Shown here one piece after another: positions 1 through 7,604 of a DNA stretch of 16,491 nt. Both the position numbers and the translations under genes were made by a program. The stretch comes from JAXDLH01 sp034666705 (GTDB lineage Bacteria; Chloroflexota; UBA6077; SHYK01), in assembly GCA_034666705.1 (NCBI GenBank), contig JAXDLH010000432.1:1-16491 (forward strand), written 5' to 3'. Under the pieces are notes generated by a model, which was not told the DNA's origin, ran no database searches, and was given only the letters and a program-made list of their open reading frames with translations. Each line of letters starts with the position of its first letter. Positions within the stretch are counted from its first letter, which is position 1.

Positions 1-21
1 CAGAAATCCGATGCTTGCCTC

Positions 22-82
22 AGCCACCGTGTGCTCCTTTCCACGCGTCGTCTCACAACCGCTTGGAAAGCACACGGTGGCT
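22..82. repeat. Imperfect palindrome, 19-bp arms
   Basis: Arms 22-34 plus 38-43 pair perfectly with 64-82 (13 bp plus 6 bp). A 3-nt bulge (35-37) sits on the left arm, and the loop is 20 nt (44-63). As RNA this would be a long stable stem. It lies 48 bases before a rho-independent terminator on the same strand, so it may be part of the 3' end of a transcript that begins outside the window, or a small structured RNA. No known RNA family motif was recognised. The flanking bases show no target-site duplication that would mark a mobile element. Confidence 0.6.
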
Positions 83-129
83 GCTCATGTCAAGCTGGAA
101 TTTCCACCATCTCCTGGGACTCTATCCAA

Positions 130-152
130 GCCCGCCACCTGGCGGGCTTTTT
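130..152 (+). terminator. Rho-independent terminator
   Basis: GCCCGCCA (130-137) and TGGCGGGC (140-147) form an 8-bp perfect stem with a 2-base loop, followed by TTTTT (148-152). The U-tract is on the plus strand, so it ends a plus-strand transcript entering from before position 1. It is the only hairpin with a clear U-tract in the window. Confidence 0.75.
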
Positions 153-383
153 GCTGGTCCAGGCCCTTTTGGAAGGAGTGGCACCCGCGAGCGCCTTTGC
201 CTTCTGGGACAACGAGGAGGCCGCGGTCTGGGACCGGACAATGCTGGTCCCAACCTGGCGACGAAAACGAACGGTTTCGCTCCGGGCGCGGGTCACTCTC
301 GATAGAGAGAGTGGCTGAGAGCGCGTCGCGTAAGTGCTTCCTCTCGCTGGCAACGGTAGGGTGGACACGGATACCGACTGAAG
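153..383. other. Intergenic, no gene seen
   Basis: Between the terminator and the 3' end of the large minus-strand gene no reading frame shows family resemblance or a convincing ribosome site. A 7-bp hairpin (CACTCTC 294-300 with GAGAGTG 307-313) lies about 70 bases downstream of that gene's stop and could help end its transcript, but it has no U-tract. Confidence 0.5.
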
Positions 384-3300
384 TTAGCGCGGGCTAGGAC
401 GCATGGTGAGCGCGGCACCGCAGCGGAGACAGTACATTGCACCCGAGGGCGCCCGGGCGCCGCAGGCGGGGCAATCGATCACATTGCGGTCCGCGCCCGC
501 CCCATCGGCGCGCGCGAGGCCGAGCGCCAACAGCGATTGATACTCCGCCTCGCTGGCGCGCTGGATGCGATGCCGGAGCAGGATCGTGCCCACGACTGCC
601 ACCGGAATCAGGAGGACCTCCGTCGACCAGTCCCACAGGCCGTGCAACAGCGTCGCGATCGCGAAGGCGCTCACGACCTGCCAGTCGAACCGCGGCGTGC
701 CCGCCCCCTTGCCGCGCCAGATGGCCGCGCAGATCAGCCCGGTCCAGACGCCGTGCGCGAAAAATGTGGTGACGAAGCGCAACCACACGATCCCGAGCAG
801 CGCGGCGATGCCGTTGGCTGGCTCCACCGCCGACGCGAGGCTCGTCCAGGCGTACCCCATGTCCTCGATGCCGGCGAACACCATGCCGGCCGCGACCCCG
901 AACACGATGCCATCCAACTCGAAACGGTAGCGGCGGCGCCAGAGCAGCCAGATGACCGCGAGTACCTTGGCCGCCTCTTCGATTGCCCCCGTGAGCAGCG
1001 CCGGGCCGAGGTCGGATTGCCCCGCCGGCAGCGCCTGCTCGAGACCGATAGCGAAGGGGATCGATAAGAAGGCCCCGCCAATTCCAATGACGACTAGCCG
1101 CCTCCGGGAGAGGGTCTGCAGCAGCCGCCGGTCCCGGAGGTACCACAGGTAGACAATGGCGGGGGTCCACGCCCCCGTGATGACCGCCGCCTGAATGGCC
1201 ACGCCATTGCCGGTCGTGGCGACGAGCAACGTTAGCGTCAGGAGCAAGGCGGAGCCCGCGAACAACAGCCGCCACGTCCGGCCTCGGCGGCGTGGCGACA
1301 ATCCCGGCATCACACTCGCGACAGGATCCGGCAGCAGCAGCGGCTGCTCCGGGGCGCCCGGGTAGCGCGTGCCCCGTAGCTCGTCGAAGAACCGGCGCAG
1401 CGGCCGATTCGCCGTTACGACCTGCGCGAAATCCGCGCCGCGCAGCTCCAGCGCCGTTACATCCGTGGTGGCTACCACCATGGTGGCTGGGGGCTGGTCG
1501 CGCAGCAGCGCCTCTTCGCCGAATCCGTCGCTCGGGCCCAACGTCCGCGTGCTGCGGCGACCGTGCGTGCGGATCTCCTCGGCTCGTCCCTGGCGAATCA
1601 GGTACCACGCGGCGTCGGGCTCTCCCGCCCGCGCCAACACCGTCCCCGCCGCAAACTGGCGCTGCCGAAATCTGGTCGCGATCTCGGCGACCACGGCTCG
1701 TGGCAAACTGGCGAATGGCGAGAACCGCTGCAGAAACCCGACCAGGTCGATGTGATCGGTCCGCTGCCGGAGCGCGGTCAAGAACGCCGGACAGGCGACG
1801 GTCGCCTCGCGGAGCGCGGGCGCTGGGAGGCGCACCAGAATCGAATCGGTGACCGCGCGCACCGTCGCCGTCCGAGGCGCCCCGGTGGCCAGGGCCATCT
1901 CACCAAACCAGTCTCCCGGCCGCAGCTCCGCGAGCACCAGCACATTGCCGCCTAGCCCCAGCCCCGTCACCTGGAGCACACCGTCGGCGACCCCGTACAG
2001 ATCCTGGTCGCGGTCGCCTTCGCGGATCACGGTCGAGCCCGGGCCGTACTGCTCGCGCGTCGCGGCCGCCCGCAACTGCTGCCGCTCCATGGGGGGCAAG
2101 TCCCGAAAGAGCTCGTCGTCGAGGGCGAGGAGGCGGGCCAGGCGCTCGGCCCAGTCGCCGGGAAGTGTCCGGGAGCCGCGCGGGACCAGTCTGGCTCCAA
2201 GCGGCACGGGCCCCGCCGCCGCGCCGGCGACCGAGGTGTAATAGGTGCGTACGGGGGCCCGGAGGAGCCGCCTGGCACGCGGCACGAGCCAGAGATTGGC
2301 CCCGACGAGCAGATAGTAGGGCACCGCGGCGCCGCGCCGGAGCCCGTAGGCGGTGTACGTGGCGAGCGCCGCCCCACCAACCAGCAGCAGTTCGGTGGCG
2401 GCGAGCAGGTTGGGCGCCGCCTCCAGCTCCATGGCGCCAGCCAGCAGGACCATCGCCAGACAGAGCCACAGAATGAGGAGCGCGCCCCAGGCGCACTGCT
2501 CGGCGGGCGCGCGGACCACGGCGGGCTCGCCGGGTTCGGCGACCGTGAGCGCAGGCAGCCTCCAGCGGAGGATCCGCACCGGGCCGGCGCGCCGGGAACG
2601 GTGGCGCACCGCCCAGACCAGCGGCGCGACCATCACCACCAGGAAGGCGGCAACCTCGAGCGGCATCTGCAGCATGGTTGGCGCCAGATCCCGGTCGACG
2701 AATCCCCGGCTGTAGTACCAGACGCCGGCGGCGATGCAACCGGCGGCCGCCAGCACCATCGTGTCGACGTGGCCCTGTAGGCGCTGGAGCCAGACCTCCG
2801 CGCGGGGGCGACCCAGCCTCACCGCGCGCCCAAATGCGGCGGCGGCCAGGATTGACGTGCCCGTGGTCCAGACGGGCGCGGGGATCACGGGGGCAAACCC
2901 TGCGAGCTGCAGACCTACGGGCGTCGCCGGCAGTCGGGCAGTCAGGAGCAGGGCAAGCACCGCCGCCCCGGCAACGCACAAGGCCCCCACCCCAGGGCCA
3001 GCCAGGGCGCGGAGCCCGCGAAGCGCGAGCATTGCCACCAGCGTCCCCACAACCGTCAGCAGCGCCGCCCACAAACGCCAGACGCCGGCCGTGCTCCCAG
3101 CCTCCGTCCGCGCATTCACGATGCTGAGGTCGTTCTCCTTGACGTCGTCGAGCGCCTCGACGAGCTGTTTGCGCAGCGAGAAATCGTCCGTCCCGGCCTT
3201 GAGCGCAACCACGACTGCGCGCTCGTCGGGATTCCGTGCGAACTGGGGGTAGGCGTCGACCGGGACCAACAGGTAATTGGGCCAGTCCGCCATCAGGCCG

Positions 3301-3917
3301 GATACTGTCACCTCCCAGGTTTCGCTCGGCTGCCGGGCCTCGCCATCCGGCGGACTAGCCGGGTCTGTGCTCGCCTCGCTACTCGGCGCTGGACCGTGCG
3401 ACAGGCGCGTGAGCTGCACCCGATCGCCGGCGGCGATGCCGCAGAGGCGGCCGAGCCGGTCGTCGAGGAGCGCTTGCCCCGCCGCCGGATTCGCGCCCTC
3501 GATCATCATGGGCAGGGGCACGGGCTGCGGCGGCAGATCGCCAACGTCGATGGTGCGCGAGTCGTCGTTGCAGGTCAGCGCGGCGTGCCCCCGCAGGTGC
3601 AGTGCGACGACCGCCGTTACTCCGGGCACGCCGGCCAGCCGATCCTCTGTATCTGGCGGAAGCGCCCGATCGGCGCTGTCTTCCCCGCCCCGCAGCGTGA
3701 GGATCGCCCGTCGGTCCCAGGTATCTCCCTCCTTCAGCGCGGGTACCGGCCATGCCACCAGACCGCTGCCTCCCATCGCGGTGGCGAGGATCGCTTCCGC
3801 CAATGTGAGGGCGAGGAGGGCACAGAGCAGTGGCCACGCCCGCGGCCGGTGCAGAGCGAGCGGGAGCGCCTCGGCGGCTGACCCTGTGGGACCCGCGACG
3901 GCGCCGTTACTCGCCAT
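384..3917 (-). CDS. Membrane protein: FtsX-like region, two cNMP-binding-like domains, PrsW protease domain, zinc ribbon
   Basis: About 1177 aa from the ATG at 3917. A GTG at 4052 would add 45 residues; neither start has a clear ribosome site, and the ATG sits 24 residues before the first helix. Order: TM helix (~25-49); extracytoplasmic region (~55-280) resembling the periplasmic part of FtsX/MacB-type permeases; about seven further TM helices to ~547; cNMP-binding-like domain 1 (~600-715) with a canonical phosphate cassette, F671-G-E to R682-T-A-T; domain 2 (~728-845) with F799-G-E but Pro at 810 where the phosphate-binding Arg belongs; PrsW-type domain (~885-1120) with E980-E981-x-x-K, F-x-x-x-E1018-x-x-x-Y, H1055 and H1092-G-L-W-D; a C-x2-C-x10-C-x2-C zinc ribbon (Cys 1149, 1152, 1163, 1166). 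PrsW proteins are site-1-type intramembrane metalloproteases. A protease gated by a cyclic nucleotide or an envelope signal is inferred. Confidence 0.88.
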   Translation of the reverse strand: MASNGAVAGPTGSAAEALPLALHRPRAWPLLCALLALTLAEAILATAMGGSGLVAWPVPALKEGDTWDRRAILTLRGGEDSADRALPPDTEDRLAGVPGVTAVVALHLRGHAALTCNDDSRTIDVGDLPPQPVPLPMMIEGANPAAGQALLDDRLGRLCGIAAGDRVQLTRLSHGPAPSSEASTDPASPPDGEARQPSETWEVTVSGLMADWPNYLLVPVDAYPQFARNPDERAVVVALKAGTDDFSLRKQLVEALDDVKENDLSIVNARTEAGSTAGVWRLWAALLTVVGTLVAMLALRGLRALAGPGVGALCVAGAAVLALLLTARLPATPVGLQLAGFAPVIPAPVWTTGTSILAAAAFGRAVRLGRPRAEVWLQRLQGHVDTMVLAAAGCIAAGVWYYSRGFVDRDLAPTMLQMPLEVAAFLVVMVAPLVWAVRHRSRRAGPVRILRWRLPALTVAEPGEPAVVRAPAEQCAWGALLILWLCLAMVLLAGAMELEAAPNLLAATELLLVGGAALATYTAYGLRRGAAVPYYLLVGANLWLVPRARRLLRAPVRTYYTSVAGAAAGPVPLGARLVPRGSRTLPGDWAERLARLLALDDELFRDLPPMERQQLRAAATREQYGPGSTVIREGDRDQDLYGVADGVLQVTGLGLGGNVLVLAELRPGDWFGEMALATGAPRTATVRAVTDSILVRLPAPALREATVACPAFLTALRQRTDHIDLVGFLQRFSPFASLPRAVVAEIATRFRQRQFAAGTVLARAGEPDAAWYLIRQGRAEEIRTHGRRSTRTLGPSDGFGEEALLRDQPPATMVVATTDVTALELRGADFAQVVTANRPLRRFFDELRGTRYPGAPEQPLLLPDPVASVMPGLSPRRRGRTWRLLFAGSALLLTLTLLVATTGNGVAIQAAVITGAWTPAIVYLWYLRDRRLLQTLSRRRLVVIGIGGAFLSIPFAIGLEQALPAGQSDLGPALLTGAIEEAAKVLAVIWLLWRRRYRFELDGIVFGVAAGMVFAGIEDMGYAWTSLASAVEPANGIAALLGIVWLRFVTTFFAHGVWTGLICAAIWRGKGAGTPRFDWQVVSAFAIATLLHGLWDWSTEVLLIPVAVVGTILLRHRIQRASEAEYQSLLALGLARADGAGADRNVIDCPACGARAPSGAMYCLRCGAALTMRPSPR

Positions 3918-4686
3918 GGATCTCGCTGGCTCGAGGCGGCGCGTCGTCCCCAAACACCGCATTGCCACGCGGCGGCTTTCGGAGGCTATCCTGGTCAACA
4001 GCGCTTGCCGGACCGGGGGCGGGGCTGCGGGCAAGCCGCCTCCGGCGTGCACCGGCTGGCGCCCCCATGGCGTTCACGTCGTCGTCCGGTTGGGTCCGCT
4101 CAGCCATGGGGAAGTGCCATAGCATTGCGCGGCGCCCACCGTGACTAATTACCATACAGCCGCCAGTGAACGCGAGTGTGCACCAATCCACTGCCTGTTG
4201 GTTGCCGGTTGCGGATAGTATATCGGTCATTTCACCTGATCATACCCCTAATGCCCGGTGTGGCCCGTGGTCCCGGAGTCCCGCGTCGCGTCGTCATTGC
4301 TCAGCTTCCCGTTGGAGGAGAAACGGGCTTCGATCGCGAAGCAGCCCCCGATTGCGGTGCGACGTGGGCGCCGCGCCGGTGGCAAAGTGCGCAGTCGACA
4401 CCCGAGCGGAGGTACCAGGGCGATACGTATATCGCGCGGGCGCTTGTGCTATTCTGCGCGCAGACGCATCTGATGCACGCTCCGGGCACGTCAGCGATGC
4501 GGTTCCGGCGGTTGCGCCGACGTGCGAGCCGCGCGATGTGGTTACGCGGCCTGGCATGCATCAGCCCCATATCGGTTGGGCGGGACCAGCGTTAGTTGTG
4601 GTAGATCGAGGAGCCCCGTTCGCGGCGCAGCCGGCGATCGGGTTTTCGAGGTCAATCAGTCAAAATATGTGCAATCGGAGGCTCGA
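3918..4686. other. Long intergenic region with small hairpins
   Basis: This region separates the divergent PrsW-fusion and VOC genes. Reading frames here give Arg/Pro-rich translations with no family resemblance. Visible structure: CCCGTT (4308-4313) pairs with AACGGG (4322-4327) around a GGAGGAGA loop; immediately after comes CTTCG (4328-4332) / CGAAG (4337-4341). GCGATA (4420-4425) / TATCGC (4430-4435) around CGTA is operator-like. AT-rich sequence at 4141-4255 (on minus) and 4650-4672 (on plus) could hold promoters for the two genes, but no convincing -35/-10 pair was found. Confidence 0.4.
4677..4681 (+). promoter_or_regulatory. Ribosome binding site deciding the VOC start
   Basis: GGAGG ends 5 bases before the GTG at 4687. 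It sets the start there rather than at the upstream in-frame ATG at 4522, whose extra 55 residues are low-complexity and do not resemble the family. Confidence 0.8.
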
Positions 4687-5670
4687 GTGGCAGACGTTCA
4701 GCTTGCGGGCAGCATCTCGTGGATCGACCACTACGTCGTCCCCACCGGCGACCTCACCGTATGGAGCGAGTTCTACACCAACGTGCTCGGCGCGGCGCCC
4801 CGGTGGGCCGACCGCCGCAATCTCCTCTTCACCCACCTGGGCCGCTGCCACGTTGGGGCGTCGCCAAGCAAGGAACCGATTGCGCCTTCGCAAGGGCTCG
4901 GCGTGGGACGGCCGCGCTATAGCTGGTTCATTCGGCCCGAGGAGATCGCCGAGCACCTGCGACGCCTGGACGTGCATGAGGTCCCGCACTCGGGGCCGCT
5001 CACGACGAGCGAGGAGGGCGAGCCCGGCACGGCGATTCGGTTCGTGGATCCCGATGGGAACCAGTTGGAGTTTTGGGCACCCGCCACGATGCCCGAAGCC
5101 GCCATGGCCGACGAGACCGACGTCAAGGTCGGTCGCATCGCGAACGCCGCCTTCGGGTCGCGGGACCTCGACCGGACCGTCGAGTTCTATGGCCGCTACT
5201 GCGGCCTGGCCCCCCTGCGCAGCAATGAGCTCGACCGGCGTACGATCGTGTTTCCACTCGCCGGTGGTGGGCGGCTCGTCTTCAATGAAGTGGCGGAGCT
5301 CGGCGATCGCACCGGTGGGCACATGAAGTACCAGGGCGTGCACACGGCACTCGTGATCCGCGACGATGTCTTTCTCCCGGCGTTCGAGGCGATGTACCGC
5401 GACTTGCCGGAGTGGGACCACGACCCGAATGTCGTCGGGACTGTGCCCGCGGCTGAGGCGCAAGCCCTGCCGGCCCGCACCGGCCTCCACGGGAGCCCCA
5501 TCGGGCCGCAATGGAAGGCGGCGTTCGGCCGCGGAGAGAGCTTCTTCGACTGGGATACGAACGCGTTTCATTACATCAATGCGGCGCCCGTCGACGGCTC
5601 GATGGCCACGTTTGAGCCAGTCTCGCAGCGCGCGTACGTGGAGCGGCGGCTCGCCCAAACCGCCTTCTAA
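4687..5670 (+). CDS. Two-domain VOC (glyoxalase/extradiol dioxygenase-like) protein
   Basis: 327 aa from a GTG start. The N-terminal VOC half (~10-133) opens with a strand carrying H15 (I-D-H-Y-V-V) and ends with the classic D-P-D-G-N-x-L-E-F-W, with E128 as probable metal ligand. The second half (~148-300) repeats the fold: a beta strand leads into R-D-L-D-R-T-V-E-F-Y, H219 begins a strand, and F-D-W-D-T-N-A-F-H-Y-I-N ends it. The layout is that of extradiol ring-cleavage dioxygenases and related bleomycin-resistance/glyoxalase proteins, soluble and binding a divalent metal. Substrate cannot be told. The gene stands alone, with a hairpin 58 bases past its stop. UbiD, flavin monooxygenase and cupin genes elsewhere in the window make an aromatic substrate conceivable. 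Confidence 0.88.
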   Translation: MADVQLAGSISWIDHYVVPTGDLTVWSEFYTNVLGAAPRWADRRNLLFTHLGRCHVGASPSKEPIAPSQGLGVGRPRYSWFIRPEEIAEHLRRLDVHEVPHSGPLTTSEEGEPGTAIRFVDPDGNQLEFWAPATMPEAAMADETDVKVGRIANAAFGSRDLDRTVEFYGRYCGLAPLRSNELDRRTIVFPLAGGGRLVFNEVAELGDRTGGHMKYQGVHTALVIRDDVFLPAFEAMYRDLPEWDHDPNVVGTVPAAEAQALPARTGLHGSPIGPQWKAAFGRGESFFDWDTNAFHYINAAPVDGSMATFEPVSQRAYVERRLAQTAF

Positions 5671-5987
5671 TAGTGGCGGGGCAGTGCGCATGATCGTAGC
5701 CTAGGCGTGGGTTCCATCGTTCCGGTAGGGCGAGGGCTTGTCCCTCGCCGCATCGCCGGGTGGTAGGGCACAAGCCGCTCCCTATCGGCAAACTGGTGAC
5801 CAACTTTCGCCGCGTTGTACTAGTCATCCGCCAGGGGATAGCTAGCAGGTCGGGCCACCGTCGCGCAGCGCCAAGGTCGAGTTAGTCGGGCAGAGTACCG
5901 CCACTTCTGCGATATGCCCAGTACCGTTCTGTGCCGGCGGCGGGCCCCGCGGAGCAATTCTGCGGGCCCGTCGCCGGCAGCCGACGC
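5671..5987. other. Intergenic, REP-like hairpin only
   Basis: No coding sequence is supported between the VOC gene and the RibD-family remnant. The main structure is the hairpin at 5729-5749; a related half-copy (TAGGGC-ACAAGCC) lies about 30 bases further on. Confidence 0.4.
5729..5749. repeat. GC-rich REP-like hairpin
   Basis: GGCGAGGG (5729-5736) and CCCTCGCC (5742-5749) pair perfectly around CTTGT. Preceded by GGTA and followed by GCATCGCC, it looks like the short dispersed palindromes found between genes in many high-GC genomes. It could also serve as the VOC gene's terminator. A copy count in the whole genome would settle which. Confidence 0.5.
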
Positions 5988-6239
5988 TCATTGCGCACGA
6001 CGGAGGACCAGGATCGCGACGGCGCCGCTTCGCGTCGTGTCGATGAGCTGCAAGCGGGGTCGTGGTCGATCTCTCGGCGAACAGCCGCTTGCCGCTGCCC
6101 AGCACGACTGGGAAGACCATCAGATGGAGCTCGTCGACCAGGTCGTGCGCCAGCAGCGCCTGCGCGAGCTGCGCGCTGCCCGCCGCCAGGATGCGTCGGG
6201 TTCGGCCTTCATGCGGCGCCGGTGCGCAAGATCATCGCG
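5988..6239 (-). pseudogene. RibD C-terminal / dihydrofolate-reductase-family remnant, frameshifted
   Basis: Three minus-strand frames joined in order give one recognisable C-terminal half. One frame at about 6239-6200 reads ...M-K-A-E-P-D. A second (about 6200-6075) reads R-I-L-A-A-G-S-A-Q-L, then L-V-D-E-L and M-V-F-P-V-V-L-G-S-G-K-R-L-F-A. A third (about 6070-5988) reads L-Q-L-I-D-T-T-R-S-G and ends in a TGA at 5988-5990. The G-S-x-x-L-x-x-x-L and V-x-P-V-x-L-G-x-G-x-x-L-F motifs are typical of the RibD C-terminal domain proteins often annotated as dihydrofolate reductase family. Two frameshifts and the lack of the NADPH-binding N-terminal half indicate a dead gene. Confidence 0.75.
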
Positions 6240-6566
6240 CGAGGAAGTGTCGGCTCCGCGATGCATGAAGTGTTTGCCAGCAAGCAGCCACCCCGACGCG
6301 CGGCCCCCATGCTTATTGGTGTCCGGCACGACTGCCCGCTGGGTCACGGCGCCCGGGTGAATTGATGCGGTAGGGTGCTCATTCGCCGAGGGCCCGCTCG
6401 GACCCGGTGCCGCTGCCGAAGACGGTGCAGTATGTAGAGTAGCCCGCCTCGGCATGGCTACGGAAAGGTGCAACTCCGATCCTCCGCACGGCCCTGATCA
6501 GGCCAGCCCCTCGAAAGAGATTCCCGTATAGCGCCGCGTACGCGCATGTACGCACAGGGAGAAGCT
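6240..6566. other. Intergenic, no gene seen
   Basis: The stretch upstream of the small gene pair holds only short frames without family resemblance. It probably contains further decayed sequence from the RibD-family gene's missing N-terminal half and the promoter for the 6567 gene; neither can be pointed to with confidence. Confidence 0.35.
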
Positions 6567-6830
6567 ATGGCGTTCAATAACGTAGGTCCCCTCACGTTCC
6601 TGAACCCGGGCGGCACCGCCTTCTGGTGGTACGTTCGTAACGGCGGCCAGGACTTCGGCACGCAATTCGCGAGCGCCGACGTCAAGACCCCCAACTCGGG
6701 CGCCGTCCACACCGCCTTTGATCAGAAGAAGGAGAAGGACAATAACGGGCATACCACCTACTTCGTGAGCATCACGAACCAGGGCCCCGGGCCATGCTGG
6801 CACAATCTGCAGGGAGGCGGAATGTCATGA
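6567..6830 (+). CDS. Small conserved-looking protein of unknown function
   Basis: 87 aa from the ATG at 6567. AGGGAG (6557-6562) four bases upstream favours this start over the in-frame ATG at 6546. There is no signal peptide or membrane segment. The sequence is rich in Gly, Asn, Thr and aromatics (N-P-G-G-T-A-F-W-W-Y near residue 15, C-W-H-N-L near the C-terminus) with alternating polar and hydrophobic residues, suggesting a small beta-sheet protein. Its stop overlaps the next gene's start as ATGA, so the two are probably co-translated. I do not recognise a named family. Codon use looks native, unlike the decayed sequence on either side. Confidence 0.65.
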   Translation: MAFNNVGPLTFLNPGGTAFWWYVRNGGQDFGTQFASADVKTPNSGAVHTAFDQKKEKDNNGHTTYFVSITNQGPGPCWHNLQGGGMS

Positions 6831-7030
6831 GGATGGTGCTCATCGTCGACGATAAAGGCGAGTTGGTGGCGGCGCAGCAGGCTCACCACGTGCAGGGTGG
6901 CCCAGAGGCTGGCCTCCGGGCCGGGCCCGGGCAGCGGCTGCATGAGGTGGACGTTCCGGACGAAGTGGCGGCGCTGGGCGAGCCCCAGCAGTTCCTGGCG
7001 AAGATCAAGGCACACATCCCGCGGGGCTAA
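6827..7030 (+). CDS. Small unknown protein coupled to the preceding gene
   Basis: 67 aa. The start ATG overlaps the stop of the upstream gene (ATGA, 6827-6830), and GGAGG at 6812-6816 lies ten bases upstream inside that gene. The N-terminus is a hydrophobic strand followed by a turn (M-V-L-I-V-D-D-K-G-E-L-V-A-A). A P-G-Q-R-L-H-E-V-D-V-P segment lies mid-protein, and an amphipathic helix ends in A-H-I-P-R-G. Short proteins with this strand / G-Q-x-x-H-x-V-x-V-P / helix pattern occur in actinobacterial and chloroflexal genomes as hypotheticals, from memory. Function unknown. Confidence 0.6.
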   Translation: MRMVLIVDDKGELVAAQQAHHVQGGPEAGLRAGPGQRLHEVDVPDEVAALGEPQQFLAKIKAHIPRG

Positions 7031-7054
7031 CGACTCACCTGGTTCAACACCGCT

Positions 7055-7104
7055 TTGGGGCGTGCCGTCTTCCGCCGTACGACGGCGCAGATGGCACGCC
7101 CCAA
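7055..7104. terminator. Nested hairpin after the small gene pair
   Basis: TTGGGGCGTGCC (7055-7066) pairs over 12 bp with GGCACGCCCCAA (7093-7104). Inside it CGCCGT (7073-7078) pairs with ACGGCG (7082-7087) around ACG. It begins 25 bases after the pair's stop codon and lacks a U-tract, so it may be a U-independent terminator or an mRNA 3' stabiliser. Confidence 0.55.
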
Positions 7105-7257
7105 TTGCGCGCATCCGTGCCTCTCGGCTGCCGCACGATCGACCAACTGGACGCGTGACCCGTCATGAGACTCGCCGCCGACTGTAAAGCGCATCGCCCT
7201 GTTGCCGTGAGGTGTCAGAGCCGAGCCCATCGCGCGAACGTACAATCACCTCTCCCG

Positions 7258-7600
7258 TCAGTCCTCCGCCTCGTCGCCACTGAGCTCCCTGAGCCGCTCG
7301 AGGTCGGGCAGATCAGCAAGGTCCGCCGAGCGCCCCGCCGCTCGCTTCAGTCGAATATTGAGCAGGGTCTTGCACATCGAGCACGAACGGCAGGTCGCTC
7401 GGCCAGGCACGAGGAGATGCATCGAGCGCCCGGAGCACAAGGACGAGCCGGTGGAGGTTCGCCCGTGAACACTCATAGCAGATGTCGAGATCGCCGGTCG
7501 CGCGATCATAGCCGTGGAGGTTGTTTGCGAGTCCGCCGATGATGAGATAGGCGACCCGCTGCGCATTGAGCAGGCGGGGGATCTGCTCGGGGTCGTACAA
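7258..7600 (-). pseudogene. Nucleotidyltransferase-fold gene with frameshift and internal deletion
   Basis: The TTG-initiated frame from 7600 opens like a MNT/AbiEii-type nucleotidyltransferase: I-I-G-G-L-A-N-N-L-H-G, then R-A-T-G-D37-L-D39-I, with the two catalytic Asp. After about residue 78 (F-V-L-D-V-Q) the similarity stops. The family C-terminus (I-R-L-K-R-A-A-G-R, then D-L-A-D-L-P-D-L-E-R-L) appears in another minus-strand frame ending at 7258. Family members are roughly 160-200 aa, while joining the two frames gives about 114, so I infer a deletion of some 60 codons plus a frameshift. If translated from 7600 it would be a 95-aa fragment. It lies 4 bases downstream of its partner gene. 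Confidence 0.72.
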
Positions 7601-7604
7601 GCGT

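Noticed and set aside
1..152. T-box or other riboswitch at the window start
   Set aside because: A terminator and a long stem are present, but the T-box antiterminator sequence is absent and the next gene is convergent, so nothing is there to be regulated.
3277..4122. 281-aa plus-strand frame opposite the PrsW fusion
   Set aside because: Antisense shadow of a GC-rich gene: Arg/Ser/Pro-rich, no motif, no ribosome site.
3907..4230. 107-aa minus-strand frame overlapping the start of the PrsW fusion
   Set aside because: Its stop overlaps the ATG at 3917, but the translation is Arg/Pro-rich, has no ribosome site and no recognisable feature.
4522..4686. 55-residue N-terminal extension of the VOC protein
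   Set aside because: The extension is low-complexity and unlike the family, whereas GGAGG sits at ideal distance before the GTG at 4687.
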